Positions 32,263-43,786 of a stretch of 43,788 bases of DNA are shown here, piece by piece. The stretch's first letter is position 1. Each line of letters begins with the position of its first letter. The notes beneath the pieces were generated by a model that had not been told where the DNA came from, did not search any database, and saw nothing but the letters and a program-made list of their open reading frames with translations. The position numbers and the translations under genes are program-made. The stretch comes from Actinomycetospora lutea (GTDB lineage: Bacteria; Actinomycetota; Actinomycetes; Mycobacteriales; Pseudonocardiaceae): the NCBI RefSeq assembly GCF_028737205.1, contig NZ_JAQZAL010000041.1, positions 1-43,788 on the forward strand, given 5' to 3'.

Positions 32263-35200
32263 CGGCCGCCACCTCCATGATCACCTCGTTGGGGTCGCGC
32301 CCCTCGGCCTGGGCGCGCTGGGTCGCGTCGAGCACGCGCTGGTAGTCGTCGGGCACGACCGTGGTGAACCGCGCGACGGCGCTGTCCCAGTCGGCGAGCA
32401 GCGCGGCCGCCCGCGGCGAGCCGGTCAGCTCGCGGTGGCGCTCGACGACGCCGTGCAGCCAGTCGGCGTCCTCCGGGCCGACCCCGCGCAGCGACACCAT
32501 CTCCGGGTTCACCCGGATCTCGGGCAGGTCGAGCACGAACGCGATGCCCCCGGACATCCCGGCGCCCAGGTTGCGCCCGGTGGCGCCGAGCACGACGACC
32601 CGCCCGCCGGTCATGTACTCGCAAGCGTGGTCGCCGGTGCCCTCGACGACGGCCAGCGCTCCGGAGTTGCGCACGCAGAAGCGCTCGCCGGCCTGGCCCC
32701 GCAGGAACACCTCGCCGCCGGTGGCGCCGTAGGCGATGACGTTGCCGGCGATGACGTGCTGCTCGTCGGGGCCACCGGCGAACGGCGCGGCGGGGTCCGG
32801 GCGGGCGATCACCCGCCCGCCCGAGAGACCCTTGGCCAGGTAGTCGTTGGCGTCGCCGACCAGGTCCAGCGTCATGCCCGGGGGCAGGAAGGCGCCGAAC
32901 GACTGGCCCGCCGACCCGTGGAGCTCCACGTGCAGGGAGTCGTCGGGCAGCCCGGCGGCGCCGTGCCGGCGGGTGATCTCGGCGCCGGTGAGCGTGCCGA
33001 CCGTGCGGTTGACGTTGCGCACCGGCATCTCGAGGCGCACCGGGTCGCCGCCCGCGACCGCGCCCTCGGCGAGCTGGAGCAGCGTGCGGTCGAGGGCCTT
33101 GTCGAGCCCGTGGTCCTGGGGGCGGGTGCGGATAAGGGCCGTCGGCGCGCCCTCCGGGACGTCGGGCACAGCGAACAGCGGCGTCAGGTCGATGCCGCGG
33201 GCCTTCCAGTTCTCCACCGCCTCGCGGCCGTCGATCAGCTCGGCGTGCCCGATCGCCTCGTCGAGCGAGCGGAACCCCAGCTCGGCGAGGTGCTCGCGGA
33301 CCTCCTCGGCGACGAACCAGAAGAAGTTCTCGACGAACTCCGGCCGCCCCGTGTAGCGCCTGCGCAGCTCCGGGTTCTGGGTGGCCACGCCGACCGGACA
33401 GGTGTCGAGGTGGCAGACCCGCATCATGATGCAGCCGTTGACCACCAGCGGCGCCGTGGAGAACCCGTACTCCTCCGCGCCGAGCAGGGCGCCGACGATG
33501 ACGTCGCGGCCCGTCTTCATCTGGCCATCGACCTGCACGGTGATGCGGTCGCGCAGGCCGTTGAGCATGAGCGTCTGCTGGGTGTCGGCCAGCCCGATCT
33601 CCCACGGGCTGCCGGCGTGCTTCAGCGAGGTCAGCGGCGCCGCCCCGGTGCCGCCCTCGTAGCCCGAGATGAGCACGACGTCGCTGTGCGCCTTGGCGAC
33701 CCCGGCGGCCACGGTGCCCACACCCACCGACGACACGAGCTTGACGTGGATGCGCGCGTGCTCGTTGGCGTTCTTGAGGTCGTGGATGAGCTGTTTGAGG
33801 TCCTCGATGGAGTAGATGTCGTGGTGCGGCGGCGGTGAGATCAGCCCGACGCCCGGGGTCGAGTGCCGGACCTCGGCGATCCACGGGTAGACCTTCTGGC
33901 CCGCCAGCTGGCCGCCCTCGCCGGGCTTGGCGCCCTGGGCCATCTTGATCTGGATGTCGGTGGCGTTCACGAGGTACTCGCTGGTCACGCCGAAGCGCCC
34001 GGACGCGACCTGCTTGATCGACGAGCGCTTCGTCGGGTCGTACAGGCGGACCGGGTCCTCGCCGCCCTCGCCGGTGTTCGACTTCCCGCCGATGTTGTTC
34101 ATCGCGATCGCGAGGTCGGTGTGGGCCTCGGCCGAGATCGAGCCGTAGGACATCGCGCCGGTGGCGAAGCGCTTGACGATCTCGGTCGCCGGCTCGACCT
34201 CCTCGAGCGGTACGGGCGTGCGGTCATCGGTGCGCAGCCGGAACATGCCGCGCAGCGCGCCGCCCGACGCGATGAGCCGGTCGGCCTCCGCGGTGTACTG
34301 CTTGAACACGTCCCACTGCTTGGTGCGCGTCGAGTGCTGCAGCAGGAACACGGTCTCCGGGCTGAACAGGTGCAGCTCGCCCTCGCGCCGGTAGGCGTAC
34401 TCGCCGCCGACCTCGAGCTTGCGGTGCTTGCGCTCCCCCGGGTTGTCCGGGTACGCGCGGCGGTGCCGCTCGGCGGTCTCGCGGGCGACCAGGTCGAGCC
34501 CGCCGCCGCCGAGCTTCGACGACGTGCCGGTGAAGAACTCGTCGACGAACTCCTGCGAGAGCCCGAGCGCCTCGAAGGCCTGCGCCGCGGTGTAGCCGGA
34601 GACCGTCGAGATGCCCATCTTCGACATGACCTTGCGGACGCCCTTGACCAGGGCGCCGACGTAGCGCCGGATCGCGTCGGGGCACTCGACACCCTGCAGC
34701 CAGCCGTTGTCGATCATGTCCTCGATCGACTCGAAGGCCAGGTACGGGTTGACCGCGGCGGCGCCGTAGCCCAGCAGCAGCGCGACGTGGTGGACCTCGC
34801 GCGCGTCGCCGGTCTCGGCGACCAGCGCGACCTGCGTGCGCTCCCGGGTCGCGACGAGGTGGTGGTGCACCGCCGAGACCAGCAGCAGCGCGGGGATCGG
34901 CGCCCGCGTCTCGTCGGAGTCGCGGTCGGAGAGCACGAGGATCCGCTTGCCCCCGGCGATCGCCGCCGACGCCTCGCGGCGGACCCGGTCGAGGGCCTCG
35001 CGCAGGGCCGCCTCGCCGCCGTCGACCTCGTACAGCCCGGAGATCACCGTCGCGGCGAAGCCGGGCATGTCGCCGTCGTCGTTGATGTGGATGAGCTTCG
35101 CGAGCTCGACGTTGTCGATCACCGGGTCGGGCAGGACGACCTGGCGGCACGAGGCGGGCCCGGGGTGGAACAGGTTCTGCTCGGGCCCGATCGCGCGGGC

Positions 35201-36841
35201 CATCGAGGTGACGAGCTCCTCGCGGATGGCGTCCAGCGGCGGGTTGGTGACCTGGGCGAACAGCTGGACGAAGTAGTCGTAGAGCAGGCGGGCGCGCCGT
35301 GAGAGCGCCGCGGTGGGGGTGTCGGTCCCCATCGAGCCCAGCGGCTCGGCGCCCGTGGTCGCCATCGGCGCGAGCAGGACGCGCTGCTCCTCCTCGGTGT
35401 AGCCGAAGGTCTGCTGGCGGCGCATCACCGACTCGTGGGTGTGCACGACGTGCTCGCGCGCGGGCAGCTCGTCGAGGCGGATCAGCCCGGCGTGCAGCCA
35501 CTCGCCGTAGGGCTCGGCGGCGGCGAGCTCGCTCTTGTAGGCGTCGTCGTCGACGACCTCTCCGGCGCGCGTGTCCACCAGGAACATGCGCCCCGGGCGC
35601 AGCCGGCCCTTGGCCAGCACCTGGTCGGGCGGGATGTCGAGGACGCCCGACTCGCTGGCCAGCACCACCCGGTCGTCGGCGAGCTGCCACCAGCGGGCCG
35701 GGCGCAGGCCGTTGCGGTCGAGGGTGGCGCCGAGCAGGGTGCCGTCGGTGAACACCACGGCGGCCGGGCCGTCCCACGGCTCCATCAGGGTGGCGTGGAA
35801 GCGGTAGAAGTCGCGCTGGTCGGCCGGCATCTCGGCGTGGTTCTCCCACGCCTCCGGCATCATCATCATGACCGCGTGCGGCAGCGGGCGACCGCCGAGC
35901 TCGAGCAGCTCGAGCACCTCGTCGAAGCTGGCCGAGTCGGACACGCCCTCGGGGCACACCGGCATCGCGCGCTGCAGGTCGCCGGGGAACAGGTCGGTGC
36001 CGAGCAGGGCCTCGCGGGCGCGCATCCGGTTGCGGTTGCCGCGGATCGTGTTGATCTCGCCGTTGTGCGCCATGCACCGGTACGGGTGGGCCAGCGGCCA
36101 GCTCGGGAAGGTGTTGGTGGAGAACCGGCTGTGCACGATCGCGACGGCGCTGACCAGCCGGTCGTCGCGCAGGTCGGGGAAGAACACGGGCAGCTGGTCG
36201 GGGGTCAGCATGCCCTTGTAGGTCATCGTCCGGCTCGAGAGCGAGGCGAGGTAGACCCCGCAGCCCTCGTCCCGCGACGCCCGCTCCACCCGCTTGCGCA
36301 GGACCCACGCGAGACGGTCCAGCGCGATGCCGGCCACCGCGCGGTCGGGGGTCGCCACGACCAGCTGCGCGAAGTGCGGCATCGCCCCCCGGGCCACCGA
36401 GCCGACCTCGGCGCCGTCGGGGTCGACGGGGACCTCGCGCCACCCGAGGACGTCGAGCCCCTCCTCGGCGGCGAGGCGCTCGAGCAGCGAGGTCGCGGCC
36501 GCCCGCAGGCCGGGGTCGGCGGGCAGGAAGGCCAGCCCGGTGGCGTAGGCGAGCACCGGCGCGCCGCCGTCGGGCGAGGGCTGGGGCCCGGGGAGCGCGA
36601 AGTCGACGCTCGCGCGCAGCAGCGCGTCCGGGACCTGGACGAGGATCCCGGCGCCGTCACCGCTGGTGGGCTCGCTGCCGGCGGCGCCGCGGTGGTCGAG
36701 CCGGTGGAGCACGGTGAGGGCGTCGCGCACGATGCCGTGGCTCGCCTCGCCGCGGGCGTGGGCGACCGCGCCGACGCCACAGGCGTCGTGCTCGTGGGCG
36801 GGGTCGTAGAGCCCCTGGGGCCCCGGCGCAGCAGCGGACAT
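32255..36841 (-). CDS. gltB: Glutamate synthase (NADPH) large subunit
   Basis: 1528 residues, the full-length size. The N-terminal nucleophile Cys21 lies in [20 protein letters not shown], starting the class II glutamine amidotransferase domain, with [20 protein letters not shown] further in. The FMN-binding synthase domain has [37 protein letters not shown], the [20 protein letters not shown] region and the 3Fe-4S Cys cluster in [20 protein letters not shown]. The C-terminal GXGXG domain ends before [19 protein letters not shown]. The presumed propeptide would be about 20 residues. The start ATG 36839-36841 has GAGGAGG upstream. It is cotranscribed with gltD. A leader of about 190 nt is predicted from the -10 box at 37040. 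Confidence 0.98.
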   Translation of the reverse strand: MSAAAPGPQGLYDPAHEHDACGVGAVAHARGEASHGIVRDALTVLHRLDHRGAAGSEPTSGDGAGILVQVPDALLRASVDFALPGPQPSPDGGAPVLAYATGLAFLPADPGLRAAATSLLERLAAEEGLDVLGWREVPVDPDGAEVGSVARGAMPHFAQLVVATPDRAVAGIALDRLAWVLRKRVERASRDEGCGVYLASLSSRTMTYKGMLTPDQLPVFFPDLRDDRLVSAVAIVHSRFSTNTFPSWPLAHPYRCMAHNGEINTIRGNRNRMRAREALLGTDLFPGDLQRAMPVCPEGVSDSASFDEVLELLELGGRPLPHAVMMMMPEAWENHAEMPADQRDFYRFHATLMEPWDGPAAVVFTDGTLLGATLDRNGLRPARWWQLADDRVVLASESGVLDIPPDQVLAKGRLRPGRMFLVDTRAGEVVDDDAYKSELAAAEPYGEWLHAGLIRLDELPAREHVVHTHESVMRRQQTFGYTEEEQRVLLAPMATTGAEPLGSMGTDTPTAALSRRARLLYDYFVQLFAQVTNPPLDAIREELVTSMARAIGPEQNLFHPGPASCRQVVLPDPVIDNVELAKLIHINDDGDMPGFAATVISGLYEVDGGEAALREALDRVRREASAAIAGGKRILVLSDRDSDETRAPIPALLLVSAVHHHLVATRERTQVALVAETGDAREVHHVALLLGYGAAAVNPYLAFESIEDMIDNGWLQGVECPDAIRRYVGALVKGVRKVMSKMGISTVSGYTAAQAFEALGLSQEFVDEFFTGTSSKLGGGGLDLVARETAERHRRAYPDNPGERKHRKLEVGGEYAYRREGELHLFSPETVFLLQHSTRTKQWDVFKQYTAEADRLIASGGALRGMFRLRTDDRTPVPLEEVEPATEIVKRFATGAMSYGSISAEAHTDLAIAMNNIGGKSNTGEGGEDPVRLYDPTKRSSIKQVASGRFGVTSEYLVNATDIQIKMAQGAKPGEGGQLAGQKVYPWIAEVRHSTPGVGLISPPPHHDIYSIEDLKQLIHDLKNANEHARIHVKLVSSVGVGTVAAGVAKAHSDVVLISGYEGGTGAAPLTSLKHAGSPWEIGLADTQQTLMLNGLRDRITVQVDGQMKTGRDVIVGALLGAEEYGFSTAPLVVNGCIMMRVCHLDTCPVGVATQNPELRRRYTGRPEFVENFFWFVAEEVREHLAELGFRSLDEAIGHAELIDGREAVENWKARGIDLTPLFAVPDVPEGAPTALIRTRPQDHGLDKALDRTLLQLAEGAVAGGDPVRLEMPVRNVNRTVGTLTGAEITRRHGAAGLPDDSLHVELHGSAGQSFGAFLPPGMTLDLVGDANDYLAKGLSGGRVIARPDPAAPFAGGPDEQHVIAGNVIAYGATGGEVFLRGQAGERFCVRNSGALAVVEGTGDHACEYMTGGRVVVLGATGRNLGAGMSGGIAFVLDLPEIRVNPEMVSLRGVGPEDADWLHGVVERHRELTGSPRAAALLADWDSAVARFTTVVPDDYQRVLDATQRAQAEGRDPNEVIMEVAAGG

Positions 36842-37039
36842 GTCCGGCGCCTCCTCGTCGTCGCGCGGGCGGTGTGGTGTGAGGACCCGGGGACGACGGT
36901 GGCCCTGGTGGGGTGCGACGGGCGACCCCGCGGCCGCGCGTCGGTGCGCGGCGGGCGTGGGTCGGACCCGCAGGAAGGAAGGGGGTGCACCCCGGAAGCG
37001 GCCGCGCGGGACCCCGACGTCCAGCGCGCTGCCCCCGCG

Positions 37040-37045
37040 ATGCTA
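37040..37045 (-). promoter_or_regulatory. -10 box upstream of gltB
   Basis: TAGCAT on the minus strand is the best -10 match in the 262-bp gap between lgt and gltB (36842-37103). It predicts a GC-rich leader of about 190 nt. I saw no known riboswitch, leader peptide or GlnR/AmtR site in it. Confidence 0.4.
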
Positions 37046-37081
37046 GTCGGTCACGCGGCCGTCGGCAGGCCCGTGACGCAC

Positions 37082-37096
37082 GGAGCCGCCGGCTCC
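37082..37096. terminator. Hairpin after lgt
   Basis: GGAGCC (37082-37087), loop GCC, GGCTCC (37091-37096), 7 bp beyond the lgt stop. It may end the trp/lgt transcript before gltB. Confidence 0.55.
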
Positions 37097-37103
37097 CGGG
37101 CGG

Positions 37104-38237
37104 TCAGCTCTTCGCGGCCGACGGGGGCTCCGCCGGCGCGTCCTCCTCGCGCTCCTGCGCGGGGTCGGCGGGCGCCGCGTCGACGCTGCTCGGGCTCGCC
37201 GCTCCCCCGCCGCCGCCGGCCTCGGCCGCCGGCGACTTCTCGTCCTTGCGCGCCTCGACCTCGTTGTGGGCCCGCTGGTCCTCGTTGCTCTCCCCGGTGC
37301 TCTCCTCGGCCACGGAGCCGGGCGTACCCGGGGCCTCGTCGCCCGAACCCGCCTCGGCGGCGCGACCGAACACCTCACGCGGACGGCCGCGGAAGACGAT
37401 CATGTAGACCACGGCCCCGAGGAACACCACGGCCGACACGACCACGTTGATGCGCACGTCGCCGAACACCCGGGTGGCGGGGTCGGTGCGCATGAGCTCG
37501 ATGGCGAAGCGCCCCGCGGTGTAGCCCGCGACGTAGAGCGCGAACGCCCGCCCGTGCGAGAGCCGGAAGCGCCGGTCGGCCCACACCACGAGCGCGGCCA
37601 CCGCGAGGTTCCAGAGCAGCTCGTAGAGGAAGGTGGGGTGGACGATCGCGACCGGCGTGGGGTCGACGACCACGCCGGTGAGGTTGTCGGGCACACCGGT
37701 CGACGGGTCCACCCGGCGGTAGATCTCCAGGCCCCACGGCAGCGTGGTGGGGCCGCCGTAGAGCTCCTGGTTGAACCAGTTGCCGAGCCGACCGATCGCC
37801 TGTGCGGTGACGATGCCGGGCGCGGCCGCGTCGGCGAACGCCGTCAGCGGAATGCCGCGGCGCCGGCAGCCGATCCAGGCGCCGACCCCGCCGAGCGCGA
37901 TCGCGCCCCAGATGCCGAGCCCGCCCTGCCAGATGTAGAGCGCGGCGACGGGGTTCCCGCCCGGGCCGAAGTAGGTCGGCCAGTCGGTGGCCACGTGGTA
38001 GAGCCGCCCGCCGATCAGCCCGAACGGCACCGCGAACACGGCGATGTCGGTGACGGTGCCGGGCTCGCCACCGCGGGCGACGAAGCGCCGCTCGGTCCAG
38101 AGGATCGCGACGACGATCCCGGCGATGATGCACAGCGCGTACGCCCGCAGCGGGACCGGCCCGAGCTCCCAGACGCCCCGGGGCGGGCTGGGGAGGTAGG
38201 TCGGGAGGGCGGACACCGCGGCGAGCACGGCCGCCAC
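37104..38237 (-). CDS. lgt: Prolipoprotein diacylglyceryl transferase
   Basis: 377 residues with seven membrane helices. The Lgt signature is [20 protein letters not shown]; also seen are [28 protein letters not shown] and the late Arg/Glu segment [18 protein letters not shown]. It transfers diacylglycerol from phosphatidylglycerol to the lipobox Cys of lipoprotein precursors. About 95 C-terminal residues after the last helix are acidic, Ala/Pro/Glu-rich and low-complexity ([20 protein letters not shown] and onward), a tail common in actinobacterial Lgt. The start is GTG 38235-38237. It lies 15 bp after trpA, as in other actinobacteria. Confidence 0.97.
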   Translation of the reverse strand: MAAVLAAVSALPTYLPSPPRGVWELGPVPLRAYALCIIAGIVVAILWTERRFVARGGEPGTVTDIAVFAVPFGLIGGRLYHVATDWPTYFGPGGNPVAALYIWQGGLGIWGAIALGGVGAWIGCRRRGIPLTAFADAAAPGIVTAQAIGRLGNWFNQELYGGPTTLPWGLEIYRRVDPSTGVPDNLTGVVVDPTPVAIVHPTFLYELLWNLAVAALVVWADRRFRLSHGRAFALYVAGYTAGRFAIELMRTDPATRVFGDVRINVVVSAVVFLGAVVYMIVFRGRPREVFGRAAEAGSGDEAPGTPGSVAEESTGESNEDQRAHNEVEARKDEKSPAAEAGGGGGAASPSSVDAAPADPAQEREEDAPAEPPSAAKS

Positions 38238-38252
38238 GCTATCTGCCGCCGG

Positions 38253-39065
38253 TCAGCGCCCCGTGTGCTGGCCCCGCACTCCGGCGGCGAGCTCGGTGGT
38301 GAGCCGCGCGACGGCGGCCCGGCCGTGCTCCGCGGCGCTCACCAGCGCCGAGCCGACGATCACGCCGTCGGCGAAGCGCGCGACCTCGCCCGCCTGGGCG
38401 CCGTTGCGGACCCCGAGGCCGACGCCGATCGGCAGGTCGGTGTGGGTCCGCGCGCGCTCGACCAGCGTGGTGGCGGTGTCCGAGACCGCGTCGCGGGCGC
38501 CCGTGACGCCCATGGTGGAGGCCGCGTAGAGGAAGCCGCGGGTGGCCGCCGTGGTGGCCGCGATCCGCTCGTCGGTCGACGACGGCGCGACCAGGAAGAT
38601 CGGCGCGAGGCCCTCGCGCCCCGCGGCGTCGAGCCACCCCGCGCCCTCGTCCGGCACCAGGTCCGGGGTGATCACGCCGAGCCCGCCGGCCGACGCGAGG
38701 TCGCGGGCGAAGGCGTCGACGCCGTAGCGCAGCACCGGGTTCCAGTAGGTCATGACGACCGCGCGCCCGCCGCGGGCGGCGAGCTGCTCGACGACCTCGA
38801 GGGTGTCGCGCACGCGGACGCCGGCCTTGAGCGCCGCGTCGACGGCGTGCTGGATGACCGGGCCGTCGAGCACCGGGTCGGAGTAGGGCAGGCCGACCTC
38901 GACGAGGTCCGCGCCCGCCTCGAGCGCCTGGGTCAGCAGGCCCAGCGAGCCCTTCACCGTCGGGTAGCCCGCGGGCAGGTAGGCGATGAGCGCGGCGCGG
39001 TCCTCGGCCTTCGCGGTGGTGAAGACCTCGCCGAGGCGGTCGACGCCCGTGACGGATCTGGTCAC
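38253..39065 (-). CDS. trpA: Tryptophan synthase alpha subunit
   Basis: 270 residues. The catalytic Glu is in [20 protein letters not shown], a family signature. [38 protein letters not shown] and [20 protein letters not shown] follow the TIM-barrel order. It cleaves indole-3-glycerol phosphate to indole and glyceraldehyde 3-phosphate and channels indole to TrpB. The GTG start (39063-39065) overlaps the trpB stop as GTGA, coupling the subunits. Confidence 0.97.
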   Translation of the reverse strand: MTRSVTGVDRLGEVFTTAKAEDRAALIAYLPAGYPTVKGSLGLLTQALEAGADLVEVGLPYSDPVLDGPVIQHAVDAALKAGVRVRDTLEVVEQLAARGGRAVVMTYWNPVLRYGVDAFARDLASAGGLGVITPDLVPDEGAGWLDAAGREGLAPIFLVAPSSTDERIAATTAATRGFLYAASTMGVTGARDAVSDTATTLVERARTHTDLPIGVGLGVRNGAQAGEVARFADGVIVGSALVSAAEHGRAAVARLTTELAAGVRGQHTGR

Positions 39066-40351
39066 AGCTCCCGCTCCCCCGTCTGCGCGTCGGTCCCGGG
39101 CGGCGGCTCCTCCGTCGGCAGCGACTCCGGGTCGACCACCCCGAACCACCGGGCGGCGGTGTCGACGTCCTTGTCGCCGCGGCCCGAGAGGTTCACCAGG
39201 ATCGTCGCGTCCGGCCCGAGCTCGCGCCCCAGCCGCAGCGCGCCCGCGATCGCGTGGGCCGACTCGATGGCCGGGATGATCCCCTCGGTGCGGCAGAGCA
39301 GGCGGAACGCGTCCATCGCCTCCGCGTCGGTGACCGGCTCGTAGGTCGCCCGGCCCGCGTCGGCGAGGAAGGCGTGCTCGGGGCCGACGCCGGGGTAGTC
39401 GAGGCCCGCCGAGATCGAGTGCGTCTCGAGGGTCTGCCCGTCGGCGTCCTGCAGCAGGTAGGACATCGCGCCGTGCAGCGCGCCGGGCGAGCCGCCGGTG
39501 ATCGACGCGGCGTGCCGCCCGGTCTCGACGCCGTCGCCCGCCGCCTCGTAGCCGACGAGCCGGACCCCGGCGTCGTCGAGGAACGGGTGGAAGATCCCGA
39601 TGGCGTTCGACCCGCCGCCCACGCAGGCCACGACGGCGTCGGGCAGCCGGTCGTACGCGGCGAGGACCTGCTCGCGGGCCTCGAGGCCGATCACCCGGTG
39701 GAAGTCGCGCACCATGCGCGGGAACGGGTGGGGGCCGGCGGCGGTGCCGAGGATGTAGTGGGTGTGGCCGACGCTGGACACCCAGTCGCGGTAGGCCTCG
39801 TTGAGGGCGTCCTTGAGGGTGCGCGACCCGGTGGTGACCGGCACGACCTCGGCGCCCAGCAGGCGCATGCGGGCGACGTTGAGCGCCTGGCGCTCGGTGT
39901 CGACCTCGCCCATGTAGACCTGGCACTCGAGGCCCATGAGCGCCGCCGCCGTCGCGGTGGCCACGCCGTGCTGCCCGGCGCCCGTCTCGGCGATGACCCG
40001 CCGCTTGCCCATCCGCTTGGTCAGCAGCGCCTGGCCCAGCACATTGTTGATCTTGTGTGAACCGGTGTGGTTGAGATCCTCGCGCTTGAGCAGGATGCGC
40101 GCGCCGCCCGCGTGCTCCGCCAGCCGCCGCGCGTCGGTGACCGGGGAGGGCCGGCCGGCGTAGTCGCGCTGCAGGCGGTCGAGCTCGGCGAGGAACTCCG
40201 GGTCGTGGCGGGCCTTCTCGTACTCGGCGGCGACCTCGTCGACCGCGGCGATGAGCGCCTCGGGCATGAAGCGCCCGCCGTAGGGCCCGAAGTGGCCCCG
40301 GTCGTCGGGTTCGTGGGCGGTCCCGGCGAGACCCTGGCTGGCCGACGTCAT
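39062..40351 (-). CDS. trpB: Tryptophan synthase beta subunit
   Basis: 429 residues. The PLP Lys is in [20 protein letters not shown]. Further motifs are [20 protein letters not shown], the phosphate-binding [26 protein letters not shown] and [20 protein letters not shown]. It condenses indole with serine. The start ATG 40349-40351 ([10 protein letters not shown]) has an AGGAAGAAG ribosome-binding site. It is separated from trpC by 86 bp, which include a possible extra promoter. The tail after the conserved Gly-Arg-Gly-Asp end ([17 protein letters not shown]) is longer than usual. Confidence 0.98.
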   Translation of the reverse strand: MTSASQGLAGTAHEPDDRGHFGPYGGRFMPEALIAAVDEVAAEYEKARHDPEFLAELDRLQRDYAGRPSPVTDARRLAEHAGGARILLKREDLNHTGSHKINNVLGQALLTKRMGKRRVIAETGAGQHGVATATAAALMGLECQVYMGEVDTERQALNVARMRLLGAEVVPVTTGSRTLKDALNEAYRDWVSSVGHTHYILGTAAGPHPFPRMVRDFHRVIGLEAREQVLAAYDRLPDAVVACVGGGSNAIGIFHPFLDDAGVRLVGYEAAGDGVETGRHAASITGGSPGALHGAMSYLLQDADGQTLETHSISAGLDYPGVGPEHAFLADAGRATYEPVTDAEAMDAFRLLCRTEGIIPAIESAHAIAGALRLGRELGPDATILVNLSGRGDKDVDTAARWFGVVDPESLPTEEPPPGTDAQTGEREL

Positions 40352-40394
40352 CTCACGTACTTCTTCCTGCGCGGAGTGGATCCGGTCGTCGGCG

Positions 40395-40400
40395 ATCGTA
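40395..40400 (-). promoter_or_regulatory. Possible internal -10 box before trpB
   Basis: TACGAT on the minus strand inside the 86-bp trpC-trpB gap, 43 bp before the trpB start. The gap is the largest in the operon and could allow separate trpBA-lgt expression. No clear -35 was found. Confidence 0.35.
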
Positions 40401-40437
40401 CGAGGCCGGGCGAGGGTCGTCCGGGTCAGCGCTGTCC

Positions 40438-41247
40438 TCAGCGAGACGGCTTCGGGCACGCCGGGTGCGACCCGGCGGTGACGAGCTGGCGCACCGCGGC
40501 CCGCGGGTCCTCGGCCGTGGCCATCGACTCGCCGACGAGCACGGCGTCGGCGCCGTGTCCCGCGTAGGTCATGAGGTCGCCGGGGCCGCGCACACCCGAC
40601 TCGGCCACGCGCAGCACCTCGCCGGGCAGGCCCGGGGCGATCCGGCTGAACACCGAGCGGTCGACCTCGAGGGTGTGGAGGTCGCGCGCGTTGATGCCGA
40701 CGAGCTTGGCGCCGGCCCGCAGCGCCATGTCGGCCTCCTCCTCGTTGTGCACCTCGACCAGGGCGGTCATCCCGAGGGACCCGACCCGGTCGACCAGCGC
40801 GTCGAGGGCGTTCTGCTCGAGCACCGAGCACATGAGCAGCACCAGGTCGGCGCCGTGGGCCCGCGCCTCGTGCACCTGGTAGGTGCCGACCACGAAGTCC
40901 TTGCGCAGCACCGGGATCTCGACCGCCGCACGCACGGCGTCCAGGTCGTCGAGCGAGCCGCCGAAGAAGCGCTGCTCGGTGAGCACGCTGATGACGCGCG
41001 CCCCGCCGTCGACGTAGCGGCCGGCGAGCCACGCCGGGTCCGGGATGTCGACCATGTGGCCCTTCGACGGGCTCGCCCGCTTGACCTCCGCGATGACCCC
41101 GATGCCGGGGCCCTGGAGAGCCGCGAGCGCGTCCCGCGCCGGCGGCGCCGAGGCCGCCTTGTCCTTGATGACGTCGAAGGGGACGGCGGCTTCCCGGGCG
41201 GCGAGGTCGGCCCGGACCCCTTCGAGGATCTCCTCCAGGACGCTCAC
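40438..41247 (-). CDS. trpC: Indole-3-glycerol phosphate synthase
   Basis: 269 residues. The TIM-barrel signature [20 protein letters not shown] includes the catalytic Glu and Lys. It is followed by [80 protein letters not shown] and the phosphate site [11 protein letters not shown]. It closes the indole ring of carboxyphenylamino-deoxyribulose phosphate. The start GTG 41245-41247 ([20 protein letters not shown]) matches mycobacterial TrpC N-termini; an ATG at 41284-41286 would add 13 residues. There is no fused trpF domain. Confidence 0.97.
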   Translation of the reverse strand: MSVLEEILEGVRADLAAREAAVPFDVIKDKAASAPPARDALAALQGPGIGVIAEVKRASPSKGHMVDIPDPAWLAGRYVDGGARVISVLTEQRFFGGSLDDLDAVRAAVEIPVLRKDFVVGTYQVHEARAHGADLVLLMCSVLEQNALDALVDRVGSLGMTALVEVHNEEEADMALRAGAKLVGINARDLHTLEVDRSVFSRIAPGLPGEVLRVAESGVRGPGDLMTYAGHGADAVLVGESMATAEDPRAAVRQLVTAGSHPACPKPSR

Positions 41248-41287
41248 GCCGGGTCTGCCCCTTTCCCCCGTCCGAGTTCGCTCCATG

Positions 41288-42061
41288 TTAACCCGCCCCT
41301 CCTCCGGTCCTACCCACCCCGTCGGAGGGTCCGGTGCGCGGTCCGTCGGGAGGATCCGCCTCCGGCTCCCGGGTGGGACCGCCGATGACGTCCGCCGCCC
41401 GCTCCCCCGGGAGATCCCGTGCGGGACCTCCGGGCGGATCTCCGGCAGGTTCTCCCGTGGGGTCGCGCCCCTCGTCGAGGGCCTCCCACAACGCCGTGTC
41501 CGGGTCGGCCGGCCGCGGGCGGGCCGTGGCCGTGGCCGTGGCACCCCGGGCGACGGGCGCGTCGTACTGCGCCCCCATCCGCGGCAGCACCGCCGCCCAC
41601 CGGACCGTCAGCAGCCCCGCGCCGACCATCACCAGCGCGCCGACCAGCCCCAGCAGCGGGCCGCCGACCACGGCCTCGGCCGGCAGCGGGCGGTCGCCGG
41701 GGCGCACGCCGATCGGCAGTGCCTCCGACGCCGGCGCGAGCAGCCCGCTGGCCGCCCGCAGCAGCGCCCAGAGCCCGGCGACGGCCACGAGCGTGCCGAC
41801 CACCCGGCGCCCCCAGCCGGCCGTGGCGACCAGGCCACCGATCGCGGCGAGGCACAGCAGCGCCCACGGCACGAGGATGGGCTCGGCGGTGGCGCCGTCG
41901 GCCGTGCTGGTGCGCGGCCCCGGAATGCCCTCGACCACCTGGCTGACCCAGGTGAGCCGCGACGCCCCCCACAGCACCACCGCCGCCAGCGCGAGCAGCA
42001 CGGCGACGATCCCGAGCAGGCGCCCGGGCGGTGCGGAGGGACGACGCGGGACGGGGGTCAC
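41288..42061 (-). CDS. Trp biosynthesis-associated membrane protein (TIGR02234 type)
   Basis: 257 residues. Helix 1 is [20 protein letters not shown], followed by an extracytoplasmic [14 protein letters not shown] loop. Two or three more helices include [20 protein letters not shown] and [20 protein letters not shown]. The C-terminal 85 residues are disordered and Asp/Pro/Arg/Gly-rich. The family is found in actinobacterial trp operons between trpE and trpC (as Rv1610) and has no proven role. The GTG start (42059-42061) overlaps the trpE stop as GTGA. It lies 40 bp before trpC. Confidence 0.92.
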   Translation of the reverse strand: MTPVPRRPSAPPGRLLGIVAVLLALAAVVLWGASRLTWVSQVVEGIPGPRTSTADGATAEPILVPWALLCLAAIGGLVATAGWGRRVVGTLVAVAGLWALLRAASGLLAPASEALPIGVRPGDRPLPAEAVVGGPLLGLVGALVMVGAGLLTVRWAAVLPRMGAQYDAPVARGATATATARPRPADPDTALWEALDEGRDPTGEPAGDPPGGPARDLPGERAADVIGGPTREPEADPPDGPRTGPSDGVGRTGGGAG

Positions 42062-43686
42062 GACACGACCGGGACGGGCGCGGCGGACCCGTTGTCGCCG
42101 GCGCGGGCGCCGGACACGGTGGCCGGCGCGGCGAGCGTGTCGGCGGCGGCGACGGCCGCGAGCACGGCGCGCGCCTTGTTGACGCACTCGGTGTCCTCGG
42201 CCTCGGGATCGGAGTCGGCGACGATGCCGCCGCCGGACTGCACGTAGGCGACGCCGTCGCGCAGCAGCCCGGTGCGGATCGCGATGGCGGTGTCGGCGTC
42301 GCCGGCGAAGTCGAGGTAGCCCACGATGCCGCCGTAGAGCCCGCGCCGGGTGGGCTCGAGCTCCTCGATGATCCGCAGCGCCATCGGCTTGGGGGCGCCC
42401 GAGAGCGTGCCGGCCGGGAAGCACGCGGCCACCGCGTCGAACGCCGTCCGCTCGGGCGCCAGGCGGCCGCTGACCGTGCTGACCAGGTGCATCACGTGGC
42501 TGTAGCGCTCGATCTCGAAGAACCGGCGCACGGTGACCGTGCCCGGCACGCAGACGCGCCCGAGGTCGTTGCGCCCGAGGTCGACGAGCATGAGGTGCTC
42601 GGCGCGCTCCTTCTCGTCGGCGAGCAGGTCCTTGGCGAGGAGCGTGTCCTCCTCCGCGTCGGCCCCGCGCCAGCGCGTGCCGGCGATCGGGTGGGTCGTG
42701 GCCACCCCGTCCCGCACCGTGACCAGGGCCTCGGGGCTCGAGCCGACGATCTCGAAGGGCCGCCCGTCGGCGTCGGCGAGCCGCAGCAGGTACATGTACG
42801 GGCTGGGGTTGGTCATCCGCAGCACCCGGTAGATCTCCAGCGCGTCGGCCGTCGTGTCGGCCTCGAAGCGCTGGGAGACCACCACCTGGAACGCGTCGCC
42901 CGCGCGGATCCGCTCCTTGGCGACCTCGATGGCCGCGTGGTGCTCCTCCGGCGAGCGCCGCCGCCGCACCGTGCCGGCCCCCGCGGGGCGCACGGCCGTC
43001 GCCACCGTGCTCGGGGCGGGCGCCGCGAGCTCGGCGGCCATGCGGTCGAGCCGCGCGAGCGCGTCGTCGTAGGCGGCGTCGGCGCGCTCGGGGCTGTCGT
43101 CCCAGTTCACCGCGTTGGCGATGAGCGTGACGGTGCCCTCGTGGTGGTCGAGCGCGGCCACGTCGGTGGCGAGCAGCATGACCATCTCGGGGATCTGCAG
43201 GTCGTCGACCGCGTGCTCGCCCACCCGCTCGAGCCGGCGCACCGCGTCGTAGCCGACGTAGCCGACCAGCCCGCCGGTGAGCGGGGGCAGGCCGGGCAGC
43301 GGGTCGGTGCGCAGGCGCTGCAGCGTCTCGCGCAGCACGGCCAGCGGGTCGTCCCACGTCTGCTCGTCGTCCGGGCCGCCGGGCAGGTGCACGGGCACCT
43401 GGCCGGTCCACACCGGGCGGCCGTCGGCCTCGGTGAGCGTCGCGGCGCTGCGCGCCCCCACGAAGCTCCAGCGCGACCACGACTCGCCGTGCGCCGCCGA
43501 CTCGAGCAGGAACGTGCCCGGGCGCTGCCCCGCGAGCTTGCGGTAGAGCCCCACCGGTGTCTCGCCGTCGGCCAGCAGCCGCCGCGTCACCGGGATGACG
43601 CGGTGGTGCGCGGCGAGGGCGTGGAAGCCCGCGCGATCGGGCACGACCGCGCCGAGCGGGGCGCTGGAGGCGTCGGACGGGGGCAC
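42058..43686 (-). CDS. trpE: Anthranilate synthase component I
   Basis: 542 residues from GTG 43684-43686. The tryptophan feedback-site motif is visible at the N-terminus ([20 protein letters not shown], the LLES...S pattern). The chorismate-binding domain follows: [91 protein letters not shown] and the end [20 protein letters not shown]. It makes anthranilate with TrpG, which is not in this window. An in-frame TTG at 43725 is an alternative start. No trp leader peptide was seen in the 100 bp available upstream. Confidence 0.96.
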   Translation of the reverse strand: MPPSDASSAPLGAVVPDRAGFHALAAHHRVIPVTRRLLADGETPVGLYRKLAGQRPGTFLLESAAHGESWSRWSFVGARSAATLTEADGRPVWTGQVPVHLPGGPDDEQTWDDPLAVLRETLQRLRTDPLPGLPPLTGGLVGYVGYDAVRRLERVGEHAVDDLQIPEMVMLLATDVAALDHHEGTVTLIANAVNWDDSPERADAAYDDALARLDRMAAELAAPAPSTVATAVRPAGAGTVRRRRSPEEHHAAIEVAKERIRAGDAFQVVVSQRFEADTTADALEIYRVLRMTNPSPYMYLLRLADADGRPFEIVGSSPEALVTVRDGVATTHPIAGTRWRGADAEEDTLLAKDLLADEKERAEHLMLVDLGRNDLGRVCVPGTVTVRRFFEIERYSHVMHLVSTVSGRLAPERTAFDAVAACFPAGTLSGAPKPMALRIIEELEPTRRGLYGGIVGYLDFAGDADTAIAIRTGLLRDGVAYVQSGGGIVADSDPEAEDTECVNKARAVLAAVAAADTLAAPATVSGARAGDNGSAAPVPVVS

Positions 43687-43730
43687 GGGCTCATTGTGGC
43701 CCCCTCCCCCGACAGGGTGGGGCAACCGGG

Positions 43731-43786
43731 TCGGGGCCCGGAGGGGCGGGAGGGGGCGGGCGGGGCCGGGCCGGGCGGGGCTGGGC
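43731..43786 (+). other. G-rich tract, potential G-quadruplex upstream of trpE
   Basis: At least nine runs of three or more G with 1-6 base gaps, for example GGGGCGGGAGGGGGCGGG within 43743-43760. It lies 45-100 bp upstream of the trpE start. The G-rich strand is the template for trpE. It reaches the window edge. Confidence 0.6.

Noticed and set aside
36842..37103. Riboswitch or GlnR/AmtR site in the gltB leader
   Set aside because: The predicted leader is long and GC-rich, but no known riboswitch core or nitrogen-regulator consensus could be recognised.
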